From Salinispira pacifica (GTDB taxonomy: Bacteria > Spirochaetota > Spirochaetia > DSM-27196 > Salinispiraceae): 64,000 nucleotides of DNA. The notes under the pieces are model-generated. The model saw only the letters and a program-made list of their open reading frames with translations, was not told the origin of the DNA and searched no databases. Where the stretch lies: the NCBI RefSeq assembly GCF_000507245.1, contig NC_023035.1, positions 2,771,570 through 2,835,569 on the forward strand, given 5' to 3'. The translations under genes were made by a program, and so were the position numbers. How positions within the stretch are numbered: position 1 is the first letter of the stretch; every line of letters begins with the position of its first letter. This document shows positions 55,312 to 63,761 of the stretch, in pieces.

Positions 55312-57449
55312 AGATTGTAATGGGCCCCGATAAAGCCGGCGGCCGACCACGCCTGGTAGCGTTTTCCCATGGGACGGCCGGTCTTCCCGTGCACCCACTC
55401 ATTAAATTCCCAGTCCGCCTCAATTCCCAGATGATTCATCTGGGCCAGACGGTACAGCTCCTGCTGGGCAAGGTCACGCAGCCCCAGACGGTTAATGAAC
55501 ATCACCCAGTACGCTCCCACAAACGGCCAGGCTCCGCCGTTGTGATAATGATCCGGCAGATTGAGGAGGTTCACCGTGTAATAGGTTCGCCAATGGGGAT
55601 CTCCTGACTGTACCGGAGGATAGAGGTTCACAACAGGTGAAGGCTCGTTCACACCCACACCCCACATGAAATTGAAAGCGGTTTTCGCCCTCTCATTGCT
55701 CAGCACATTGAAAAGGCCCGCCAGAATATTTCCGTATACGTCGCAGCGCCAGTCAAAATCGAAGGGGGTGATTTCCGCCAGAAGATAATGGGTGTCCCCC
55801 AGGGCGTACTGCTGTTCGGAAAAATTCCTGGTCTGATCATTGTGAATCGAAGGCCAGAACTTCCGGTTGATGGTTTCTTTGATCAGCTGGGCCTGCCTGA
55901 GACGGTAGCCTGCAAGATTGTAATCCCCCAGAAGCTCCGCAATACGGCCGTGGGTGAGATTGGCATAGTACCAGAGAACTTCATCGTACAGAACATTGTA
56001 GCTGCGGCCGAACAGATCCATCCAGTCTCCCGCCTCGGGAATTTCAAGGAGGGAATCGTTATTGCTGTCCTGGGCTTCCAGCCAGTTCATAATATTCTTG
56101 ATCTCATCTCCCCAGTTACGCAGATACTCATAGTCGCGGGTCTGTCGGATATAATGATAAAAGGCAATTACCAGCCACAGTCCGCTGTCGATGGATGCGA
56201 TATCCCCAACCCCTGAATAGTCGGGGGTGACCGAATCTATGCGCACATTGCTGGGAACCTGCCCCCGGGTGGAGGTGTGCTCAAGAAGGGTCTGGAGGGT
56301 GGCTCTCTGACAGCGGCGGATATCCGGATCGTCCACCGAAAGGGAGTTGATGACGGTAATTGATCCGTCCCTGGCCCAGATGCTGCGGTAGTTCTCATCG
56401 GTGGTTTCGAAGGTGTTGTCGTTCAGACTGCAGGCAGAAAATCCGATGGGGGTGATGTTACGCTTCAACACCTCCACGGCTTCTTTGTAGGCGGTGTTGA
56501 TATAATCGCTCTGATCACTGCTGAGAGCCTTGAAGGAGTCGGAGCGCAGCACATTGTGGAGCACCGGGTCGAAATTTTTGTGACTCAGTTCCTCGTCGCT
56601 TACATCCACCACTGAGGTAATCACGCCGAAATGGATCAGCCCTTCCAACACCCCGTCGGCGAAGGGTTTGGTGGCCACATAGGTGGGACGTTTAATGGTT
56701 TCCAGAAGCAGTTCGGGCTGGGCGTTCTCCACGATGATTCCCTGCACACCGGAAATCTGAAACATGGAATTATCGTTTCCCGTATCCCCGGCAACCAGCG
56801 TTTCCTCCACCTGAATCCCGAGCCACTCTGCCAGCCAGTTCAGGGCATTCCCTTTATTGGCATAGAGGGGAAGAATATCCAGATCCCGGCTTGAGGAATA
56901 GATCACATTCACCGAGAGCCCTTCATCCTCCAGCGCTTTTTTGATCTCGTCGATTCTCCGGGGAGGAGCGTCATGAAAATACCAGCTGGATTTGAATTGA
57001 TTCTGATATTTGCTGGGCTGAAACTCCAGTTCAGGAAATCCCCGCATCACCTTCTGTACGGTATCCAGATTCCACCCTGCATTGAGAGTGTCGGAGAATA
57101 CCTTGATATATTCCCGCTTGCGGTAATCGTAAATGACCGTGCCTACCCCGCAAATCAGATAATCAGGATCCGGGAGATAGCTGGATTTGATGGCTTCGAT
57201 GGTATGGGGCAGAAGGCGGCCGGAGTTGTACACCAGAAGAGGTGCGGAATCCCCGGATGAGGGGCCCCGGGTTTCACCCCGACCTTCTCTCAAAGCATTC
57301 CAGGTATGATGGAAGGCCAGAGTGGCATCGGGTTTTCCAAGAAGGGTGCCGTCAAGGTCTGAGGAAAACAGTTTAATAATGGTTCCGTCCTCTGTTCTGG
57401 CGGGCTCCCGCTGGTGCATTTTTCGTTCATCCTTTTTCGATTCAGCCAT
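55290..57449 (-). CDS. fusion of sucrose-phosphate phosphatase (HAD) and GH100 invertase
   Basis: 719 residues. The N-terminal 290 are a HAD phosphatase of the sucrose-6-phosphate phosphatase type: SSDLDGTLLG, LLVYNSGR, CGVGTVIYDY, DILPLYANKGNALNWL, and AGDTGNDNSMF. Residues about 320-715 match GH100 neutral/alkaline invertases: IWARDGSITVIN, IASIDSGLWLVIAFYHYI with the Asp acid, YHNGGAWPFVGAYWVM, EFNEWVHGKTGRPMGKRYQ and AWSAAGF. The protein would convert sucrose-6-P to sucrose and cleave it to glucose and fructose. It is transcribed just after an SPS-like glycosyltransferase. Exact substrates are inferred. 3' end overlaps the ROK kinase. Confidence 0.8.
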   Translation of the reverse strand: MAESKKDERKMHQREPARTEDGTIIKLFSSDLDGTLLGKPDATLAFHHTWNALREGRGETRGPSSGDSAPLLVYNSGRLLPHTIEAIKSSYLPDPDYLICGVGTVIYDYRKREYIKVFSDTLNAGWNLDTVQKVMRGFPELEFQPSKYQNQFKSSWYFHDAPPRRIDEIKKALEDEGLSVNVIYSSSRDLDILPLYANKGNALNWLAEWLGIQVEETLVAGDTGNDNSMFQISGVQGIIVENAQPELLLETIKRPTYVATKPFADGVLEGLIHFGVITSVVDVSDEELSHKNFDPVLHNVLRSDSFKALSSDQSDYINTAYKEAVEVLKRNITPIGFSACSLNDNTFETTDENYRSIWARDGSITVINSLSVDDPDIRRCQRATLQTLLEHTSTRGQVPSNVRIDSVTPDYSGVGDIASIDSGLWLVIAFYHYIRQTRDYEYLRNWGDEIKNIMNWLEAQDSNNDSLLEIPEAGDWMDLFGRSYNVLYDEVLWYYANLTHGRIAELLGDYNLAGYRLRQAQLIKETINRKFWPSIHNDQTRNFSEQQYALGDTHYLLAEITPFDFDWRCDVYGNILAGLFNVLSNERAKTAFNFMWGVGVNEPSPVVNLYPPVQSGDPHWRTYYTVNLLNLPDHYHNGGAWPFVGAYWVMFINRLGLRDLAQQELYRLAQMNHLGIEADWEFNEWVHGKTGRPMGKRYQAWSAAGFIGAHYNLQLELSE

Positions 57450-57582
57450 TATGTTAACTCCTATCAGCCTCTATCTATCTTATATTGGGAATCTGTCCCA
57501 GGTGGAGCGATCTTCCCCGGGGCTTTCCGGTGCGGTGCTCCCGGCGGCCGCTCCGGCTGCCCCTGCCCCGGCCTATTCAGGA

Positions 57583-58998
57583 TCAGCGGTTCACCACATC
57601 GGTGAGGTTTTCCACCTCGTTCAGCAGTCTCTGGGCAATCCCCGTCCAGGTGAAGCGTGCACGGGCTCTCTGGGCAGCCCTGAGCTTCAGCCTGTCCCTG
57701 AGTGCCGGATAATGCAGGGCCTCAAACATGTTGATCCCCAGTTCCAGTTTGTCGAAGGGATCGGCAAAGAGGGCGTGAACTCCGTACTCCAGTACACGGT
57801 ACAGCCCGCCGTTCACCGTAACGATACAGGGCGTACCGCTGGCCATGGCCTCAATTGCGGTCATGCCGAAGGGTTCATAGCGGCTGGAGAGCACAAAAAG
57901 ATCACCGGCCCGGTAATAATCCGGAAGGTCCTCATCGCTGATGAACCCCAGATACTCGATGTTATCTTCCGTACCGGCTTCTTTGCTGATTTTCTGAAGC
58001 TTGTCGAAAATGGCCTGCTCCGACGGGCTCCGGTCATCGTGACCGATGGCCAGAACCAGCCTGGCATCGGGAATGCGTTCCACCACCAGGGAAAACGCAT
58101 CCACCAGCAGGTCAAGCCCCTTGTTTTCCGCAAGCCGGGAGACGGCAAATACCGTAGGTCCTTCCCAGCCGAGTCTGCTGCGCACCGCCTGCCGGGAGGA
58201 TTCTCCCACAGGAAAAAAGCGGTTATCGTCGTATCCCGGAGGAATCATCCGCATATCGGTATGGGAAACATCGTAATCCTCCTGAATTTTGTCAACCTGA
58301 ATTGGAGTTGTGGCCACCAGCAGATCGCAGGTGCGGTAGATCCGGGTTTCATGGGCGATCCGTTCTGTGAAATTGTATTTTTCCTCGAAACTGTCTGCGT
58401 CTTCGGGATAATCGGTGAGCATCTGCGCTTTTTTCCAGCTTCCGATGGAATGGGGGGTGTGCACGTGGGGAATTTCCAGCTGTTCGGAAAGCAGCTGACC
58501 GGCAAGTCCGGCGTCCCAGTAATGGCTGTTCACAAAGCTGTAGCTCAGGCCGTTGCGCTGAATATAGTTTTGGGCGTTCTTCACCCATTCGGGAATGGAG
58601 CGGTACAGGTACTCTTTGGGGATGAACTCCTCCCCTCCGCAGGGCATGCGGATAATCCGTACATTATCATCCACTTCCTCCACTTCCGGCTGGCCTTCAA
58701 ATTTTCTTGTCCAGATATCCACATGGTACCCGAAATGGCTGATTTTTTTCGAAAGCTCAAGTACATACACCACCTGACCGCCGGTGTCCGGTGCACCCAG
58801 AGGCGGTTCAGCCGCCACATATCCGTGGGTTGAAATCATCATAATCCTGTTGGAAGAGCTCTGCTGGCCCGGTCGCTCTGTGGAACCCGATCCGGCTTTG
58901 GAACCCGAGCCTGCCGCAGATCCCGAAGCTGCCGGAGATCCGCTTTTCCGTGATGATTTTTCCTGATCCTGTGTCTTTTTTCCTTTTCTACGAAGCAT
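57583..58998 (-). CDS. sucrose-phosphate-synthase-like glycosyltransferase (GT4)
   Basis: 471 residues. GT4 fold with the opening MMISTHGYVAAEPPLGAPDT and GGQVVYVLELSKK typical of sucrose synthase/sucrose-phosphate synthase, FVNSHYWDAGLAG, HVHTPHSIGSWKK, IPPGYD and the E-x7-E motif EPFGMTAIEAM. It should transfer a hexose from a nucleotide sugar to fructose-6-P. A Ser/Gly/Lys-rich tail of about 50 residues precedes the core. GAGG precedes the ATG. The phosphatase/invertase fusion lies 133 bases downstream on the same strand. Sucrose would be a compatible solute in a saline habitat. Confidence 0.85.
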   Translation of the reverse strand: MLRRKGKKTQDQEKSSRKSGSPAASGSAAGSGSKAGSGSTERPGQQSSSNRIMMISTHGYVAAEPPLGAPDTGGQVVYVLELSKKISHFGYHVDIWTRKFEGQPEVEEVDDNVRIIRMPCGGEEFIPKEYLYRSIPEWVKNAQNYIQRNGLSYSFVNSHYWDAGLAGQLLSEQLEIPHVHTPHSIGSWKKAQMLTDYPEDADSFEEKYNFTERIAHETRIYRTCDLLVATTPIQVDKIQEDYDVSHTDMRMIPPGYDDNRFFPVGESSRQAVRSRLGWEGPTVFAVSRLAENKGLDLLVDAFSLVVERIPDARLVLAIGHDDRSPSEQAIFDKLQKISKEAGTEDNIEYLGFISDEDLPDYYRAGDLFVLSSRYEPFGMTAIEAMASGTPCIVTVNGGLYRVLEYGVHALFADPFDKLELGINMFEALHYPALRDRLKLRAAQRARARFTWTGIAQRLLNEVENLTDVVNR

Positions 58999-59115
58999 TA
59001 CATTTCCTCCCCGGGCGTTCAGTGGAATGCCCCTGCATTTTCACCTCAGCCCAATTACAAGCATAGTGATAGTACATGCTTTTGGCCAGTACGTTCCCTC
59101 AGAGGGCATTTCAGG

Positions 59116-59144
59116 TGGTCACCGGCCCCTCTGATTTGTATAAT
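59116..59144 (+). promoter_or_regulatory. promoter of a probable leaderless moxR transcript
   Basis: A perfect TATAAT (59139-59144) has TGGTCA 17 bases upstream. The moxR ATG (59152) is 7 bases beyond the -10, where transcription would start, and no Shine-Dalgarno sequence is present. Confidence 0.55.
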
Positions 59145-59151
59145 TGAGAAT

Positions 59152-60150
59152 ATGAAACAGGAAATTGACAGACTGATAGATAACATCCAGTCGGTGATCT
59201 ACGTGGACCGCACCAAACTTGAGTATATTGTGGCGGCAATGATTGCAGGCGGACATGTAATGCTGGCAGACACCCATGGTGTTGGCAAAACATCCCTGGC
59301 CCGGGCCCTGGCGGGAAGCATCCGCTGGCCCGAACAGATGCGCACCCTGGAAGGGGTGGAGATCTCATATTTCAGCCGCATCCAGTGTACGGTGGATCTG
59401 CTTCCCCAGGATATTCTGGGATTCACCAGGATTCTGGGATCGGAGTATCAGCTGATATTCAACAGAGGTCCCATATTCTCCCATTTTATTCTCTGCGATG
59501 AAATCAACCTTCTCACTCCTAAAACCCAGGGAAGTTTCTTCCAGGCGATGGAAGAAAAGCATGTGAGCATCGAAGGAAAAACATACAGTCTTCCCCGGCT
59601 CTTTTTCCTGATTTCCACCATGAACCTGAAGGGCAACCATCTCTTTCCCCTGCCCGCCCCCCAGCTTGACCGTTTCATGATCCAGATATCCCTGGGATAC
59701 CCCAGCGCGGAGGATGAGCTGAACATTGTGGCAACCCACGGATCCAGCAATGCCTGGGACAACTTCGCTCCGGTTGTCAGCGAAGAGGAAATTCTGGGAT
59801 GGATGAACCGGGTTGATGAGATGGAATTGCACCCGGATGTGCTGGACTATATTATTTCACTGGTTCGGTCCACCAGAAGCCACCGCCAGATTGAGCTGGG
59901 CGCCAGCCCCCGCACCGGGGTCAAACTTTCCCGGCTTGCCCGGGCACTGGCAATCGTGAGGGGTGAGGATTTTGTGAGCATCGACACCATCAAAGAGATT
60001 GCCGTCCCCGCCATGGCCCACAGAATAGAATGTCAGGACGCGTCACTGGAATCCGCGGATGTGATCAGGGATATTCTCGCCACCCAGTCTGTGGACGGGA
60101 AAAAATCTCCCCGTGTTTCGAAACAGAGCGGCGCAGCGGTGAGAAGCTGA
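59152..60150 (+). CDS. MoxR-family AAA+ ATPase
   Basis: 332 residues. Walker A in DTHGVGKTSLARA, Walker B with ILCDEINLLTPKTQGSFFQAM, sensor 1 in LFFLISTMN, and arginine-rich GASPRTGVKLSRLARAL. MoxR ATPases act as chaperones, often with DUF58 and von Willebrand proteins, in maturation of secreted or membrane complexes. It is the first gene of a four-gene unit with DUF58 (7 bases downstream), a TgpA-like transglutaminase and a PQQ-repeat lipoprotein. Probably leaderless transcript. Confidence 0.92.
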   Translation: MKQEIDRLIDNIQSVIYVDRTKLEYIVAAMIAGGHVMLADTHGVGKTSLARALAGSIRWPEQMRTLEGVEISYFSRIQCTVDLLPQDILGFTRILGSEYQLIFNRGPIFSHFILCDEINLLTPKTQGSFFQAMEEKHVSIEGKTYSLPRLFFLISTMNLKGNHLFPLPAPQLDRFMIQISLGYPSAEDELNIVATHGSSNAWDNFAPVVSEEEILGWMNRVDEMELHPDVLDYIISLVRSTRSHRQIELGASPRTGVKLSRLARALAIVRGEDFVSIDTIKEIAVPAMAHRIECQDASLESADVIRDILATQSVDGKKSPRVSKQSGAAVRS

Positions 60151-60157
60151 GAAAATC

Positions 60158-61531
60158 ATGAAGGGCAGCTCCCCCGCCACCATCCACAGCCATTCCGGCA
60201 GATTTCCCGGCTCTTTTTCCGGTTCCGAATCCGGTTTCTTCACCCGGCTCACGTCCATGTTCCGGGCGATTGCCGAGGGATTTCCCTTTCGGATCTTCGG
60301 GATAATCAGTTTCGCCGGAGGAATTGTTCTCACATCCCGGGGTATGCTTATGAGCGATCCTCCGGGGCTGGCGACAGGAATTCTGGCACTCCTGTTCAGC
60401 ATGGCGTTTACCATTGTGCTCTACGCCCTGCCGGGAACTGAGACGGAGCAAGCCCTGACCTGGTTTTCAACTCCCCCCCTCAGCGCAGGGACGGAGAGCC
60501 GAAGCCACCATCTTGAAACAGCGGTCTGGCCCCTTCCGCCCCTGTTCAGGATACATGTACAGCTCAGCGGGTATCTTGAAGCAGGAGATGTGGTCCTCTA
60601 CAGGTTTCGCAGGGAATACCGTTTGGACGGTCCTGAAAGATGTCCTGTTCCCGTCACCCCGCCCATGCCGGGATTGCTTCACCTGGAGGCGAAGTTTTTC
60701 ATCTGCGACATTTTCGGTCTCTCAAAACGCCGGCTTCCGGCTGTCCGGGACCGAAGCATCCCGGTGCTTCCTTCCCATGCTGCAACGGGACAGATGCATG
60801 TCAGGCACAGCAGCGAAAGCAGTGATGACAACACCCGGGTAAAACCCGCCGATGAGGAAAAGATTTTCATCAGAGACTATCAGACAGGCGATCTCGCCAG
60901 GGATATCAACTGGAAGGCCTCAAGCCGTATCGACAGTCTTCTCACCCGCATCCCCCCGGAATCCGAAAGTCCCTCTCCCCGGCTCCGGCTTGGGGTTCTG
61001 GCAGGCAGGGGCGGGGAAAACCCGGATTTCATCACCCTGGCTGAACTGGCCCGCCTGAAGTCCGTAGTCAGGGGATATATGGAGCAGGCGCTTCGGGAGG
61101 ATGACGGACTGAGCTTCACCCTGGTGCTGGGGATGCAGCAGATAGAGATAAACAGCAGCGACGATCTGGAGCCCTGCTTTGAGCGGCTGGCCGCATGGCT
61201 GCCTTCGGTTCACGACGATCCGGAAAAGGCTCTTTTGGGCAATGCCGTCCAGGCCGGCGGAGGCTTTGAAAGCTACTCTGCCCTGTTCACCCATGCCTCG
61301 GCATTTTCCCGGGGCGGAATCTCAGAAAAAATCATGGCACACCCTCTGCTGGAGGGCGCACGGATTTTCTCCGTTTGCCCCGCCGAACCGGATCAGGAAG
61401 ATGCACCTCTGTACCGCTGGTTTCCCGGATCCGGGTTCTCTCCCCTGCCCCGGGAGCTGGGGAATCCTGCGCCATGTCCAGGTCCGGCACAATCCGGGCA
61501 GCGCTACGCTGTCCGAACGGAGGTTCTATGA
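60158..61531 (+). CDS. DUF58 protein
   Basis: 457 residues. Two hydrophobic segments near residues 40-95 (IFGIISFAGGIVLTSRGM, LATGILALLFSMAFTIVLYAL) anchor it in the membrane; the DUF58 signature IFIRDYQTGDLARDINWKASSR lies near residue 240. DUF58 proteins are partners of MoxR ATPases. An N-terminal tail of about 40 residues and a 40-residue C-terminal tail are Ser/Pro-rich. It overlaps the next gene through ATGA at 61528. Biochemical role unknown. Confidence 0.88.
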   Translation: MKGSSPATIHSHSGRFPGSFSGSESGFFTRLTSMFRAIAEGFPFRIFGIISFAGGIVLTSRGMLMSDPPGLATGILALLFSMAFTIVLYALPGTETEQALTWFSTPPLSAGTESRSHHLETAVWPLPPLFRIHVQLSGYLEAGDVVLYRFRREYRLDGPERCPVPVTPPMPGLLHLEAKFFICDIFGLSKRRLPAVRDRSIPVLPSHAATGQMHVRHSSESSDDNTRVKPADEEKIFIRDYQTGDLARDINWKASSRIDSLLTRIPPESESPSPRLRLGVLAGRGGENPDFITLAELARLKSVVRGYMEQALREDDGLSFTLVLGMQQIEINSSDDLEPCFERLAAWLPSVHDDPEKALLGNAVQAGGGFESYSALFTHASAFSRGGISEKIMAHPLLEGARIFSVCPAEPDQEDAPLYRWFPGSGFSPLPRELGNPAPCPGPAQSGQRYAVRTEVL

Positions 61532-62529
61532 AGTCATTACTGGCCGGCAGACTGATCCTGTTTTTGGCTCTGGGGATATTTCCGGCATTTCATCCCGGTG
61601 TTCTCCGGTTCTCGGACCCGGCATATATAGTACAGTCATTTCTGCTGCTTCCCGCTGCGGTAATCCTGGCGTACCTCCGCCCCCGGCTGGGGAGCAGGGC
61701 CCTGGTACGCCCCAGCCGCCTGTTCAGCGGCCGGGTATCTCTCAGCCATCTGCTGGTCGCCGCTGTGATTCCCCTCATCCTGCTGATATTCGGCGTCAAT
61801 TCCACCGCCCTTCGCCTGGCAACGCTGTGGATATACGGATATATCAGCATGTATCTGGCCATGGAACAGGGCATGCTCAGAATTCTGTACGGGGATCTGC
61901 TTATCTTCGCCTATATTCTCATCCGGCTGCTTGGGTACGGCCGGGTTTCCGATGAGATGCTCCAGGCAAGCCGGGGGTTCAATATCGGGGGAATTATCAT
62001 TCTCATTTCCGGCTTCATCGCCTACGGAGTACTGATATACCTCCACCAGTTCAATTCCCGCAGCCGCCGGCCGCGCTGGGGGGAACTGGCCGGAGGATTG
62101 GGGGTATTTATCGTCATGGCCGTACTGATCGCCCTCCTCATTCCCGGCAATTCGGTGAGCAATCCCCGGGTATTCAACGGGCTGAACGACATTATCGAGC
62201 CCAGACTGCGTCCCCTGGACCGGGAGAGCAACAGTCTTGAGCAGGGAGGCAACCTTCAGGGCGGTGCAGGAGAAGAGGGGCAGCAGGGAGAAGAAGGCCG
62301 GGAAGGGGAAGTATACGTCATGTCCCCGGACAGCTGGGGTAACCAGGGAGGAAGCGGCCAGGGTTCGATGCAGAACCAGTATATGGTGATGGTAGTGGCA
62401 TCCCCGGTGAATCCGGTGTACCTGGCCGACCGCTATTACAATCATCTTGATCCCTCCAGGGGCTTCTTCGCCGACCCTGACTTTCAGCTCAACAGGCTGC
62501 CCGTGCCCAATACCTGGAGAGCTGGGTAA
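61528..62529 (+). CDS. TgpA-like transglutaminase, membrane half (5' part of a frameshifted gene)
   Basis: The ATG at 61528 has GGAGG upstream and overlaps the DUF58 stop. 333 residues. About six membrane segments lie in residues 1-210, followed by a Gln/Gly/Glu-rich periplasmic stretch. The frame stops at 62529 in NTWRAG, but the next frame continues the same protein without a break: past about 62508 it reads YLESWVNPDPLP and then the transglutaminase part. The likely cause is one missing base in the C run at 62506-62508. The whole gene would be about 61528-63761 (about 744 residues). Confidence 0.75.
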   Translation: MKSLLAGRLILFLALGIFPAFHPGVLRFSDPAYIVQSFLLLPAAVILAYLRPRLGSRALVRPSRLFSGRVSLSHLLVAAVIPLILLIFGVNSTALRLATLWIYGYISMYLAMEQGMLRILYGDLLIFAYILIRLLGYGRVSDEMLQASRGFNIGGIIILISGFIAYGVLIYLHQFNSRSRRPRWGELAGGLGVFIVMAVLIALLIPGNSVSNPRVFNGLNDIIEPRLRPLDRESNSLEQGGNLQGGAGEEGQQGEEGREGEVYVMSPDSWGNQGGSGQGSMQNQYMVMVVASPVNPVYLADRYYNHLDPSRGFFADPDFQLNRLPVPNTWRAG

Positions 62530-62576
62530 ATCCCGACCCCCTGCCCCTGCGGAACCGAAGCCCGGTCTGGATAGAC

Positions 62577-63761
62577 GTGTACTCAACCATCCGGGACAAG
62601 GTGAGCTCCTACCAGCCCCTGGAGATCGAACCCAGCGTCATGGACACCCGGTATTATCCTCTGAGCTTCAGCTACCGGGCCCGCTCGCTCATCTCAAATC
62701 TGTCGGTGCACCGGATCTTTCCCCGTACCGGGGAGTTGAGCAGCCGGGACCGGGAGGATATGGCGGAATACCTTGAAGTGAACTTATCCCCCCTGGAAGA
62801 AGAGCGGTACCGGGACCATCTGAATTCCTTTCTCCCTGAAGAAGCGGGATATATGGAACGGATAACCGCCATCCTTAATCATTACCGGGAGTATCAGTAT
62901 GAACTGGGCTTCACAGACGATGTAAGCATACCGGCGATTTCCGACTTTCTGTTCAACCACCGCAGCGGCGACTGTACGGAATTCTCCAACAGTGCGGCAA
63001 TTCTCGCCCGGCTTGCGGGTATTCCCTCCCGGGTTGTCACAGGGTATCTGGTATCCGACGGACTGCAGACAAATGCCCACAGACAGGCATTAGGTCAGCT
63101 GAGAGAACAGTTTCCTCCCCTGGAGAAGGAGAATCCTTCAGACCTGTACCTGGTCACCACCGTGCACCGCCACTCCTGGGCACAGTTCTACCTTCCCGTG
63201 TACGGCTGGGTGGACTTCGAAGCCACCAGCAGTGCCATTCCCCCCCAGGGAGGCATGGATCCCAACTCCCTGAATGTGGTAATCCCTGATCTGCAGGAAC
63301 GCACGGTGTACAACCGGCGCATCCCCATCCCCTGGGAGCTTCTGGGTACAATTGCCCTGATCATCGCGCTGCTCACAGCGGGAGGATTGTATTCCATTCG
63401 CTGGGGCCGGATTATCATGCTGGGAATCATCTCCCGGGGAAGCAGCGAAGCCTCTGCAAAGGCTCTCTACCGGCTGCTTCTGGTGCAGCTTCACGCAAAG
63501 GGCTGGGAACTGAAGCGTCCCGACCAGACACCCAAGGAATACGCCGGGGAAAACCCTCTTTTCGGGGATTTTGCCCGGCTCTATACCCGGATTCTCTACG
63601 CCCCCGGATGGGAGGCAGGGCAGACAGATCCTGAGCTGCGGGAGAAGCTCAGGAAGGAATACCGGAAACTGCTTAAAAGCGGCGATGCCGGACCCATCCC
63701 CGGCGCTGTGAAACGCATTCTGAGACTGATATTCGGACTCAGAGATATGAGGTATTTATGA
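62577..63761 (+). CDS. TgpA-like transglutaminase, catalytic half (3' part of a frameshifted gene)
   Basis: The frame is open from about 62508; the GTG at 62577 is just the first start codon and has no ribosome site. 394 residues. The transglutaminase core (about 100-215) holds the Cys in HRSGDCTEFSNSAAIL, the His in VHRHSWAQFYLPVYG and the Asp in WVDFEATSSA, so the catalytic triad is intact. A TM segment follows (LGTIALIIALLTAGGLYSI) and a cytoplasmic DUF4129-like tail. The protein would act on peptide amines or amides outside the membrane. It ends in an ATGA overlap with the next gene. Confidence 0.75.
   Translation: MYSTIRDKVSSYQPLEIEPSVMDTRYYPLSFSYRARSLISNLSVHRIFPRTGELSSRDREDMAEYLEVNLSPLEEERYRDHLNSFLPEEAGYMERITAILNHYREYQYELGFTDDVSIPAISDFLFNHRSGDCTEFSNSAAILARLAGIPSRVVTGYLVSDGLQTNAHRQALGQLREQFPPLEKENPSDLYLVTTVHRHSWAQFYLPVYGWVDFEATSSAIPPQGGMDPNSLNVVIPDLQERTVYNRRIPIPWELLGTIALIIALLTAGGLYSIRWGRIIMLGIISRGSSEASAKALYRLLLVQLHAKGWELKRPDQTPKEYAGENPLFGDFARLYTRILYAPGWEAGQTDPELREKLRKEYRKLLKSGDAGPIPGAVKRILRLIFGLRDMRYL

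Noticed and set aside
57322-58833. 503-codon open frame on the plus strand opposite the sucrose-phosphate-synthase-like gene
   Set aside because: It is antisense to well-supported coding sequence, has no domain and no ribosome site; a shadow of G+C-rich codon use.
62500-62515. Programmed -1 frameshifting as explanation for the split transglutaminase gene
   Set aside because: No X-XXY-YYZ slippery heptamer and no obvious downstream stimulator; a simple base loss is more economical.
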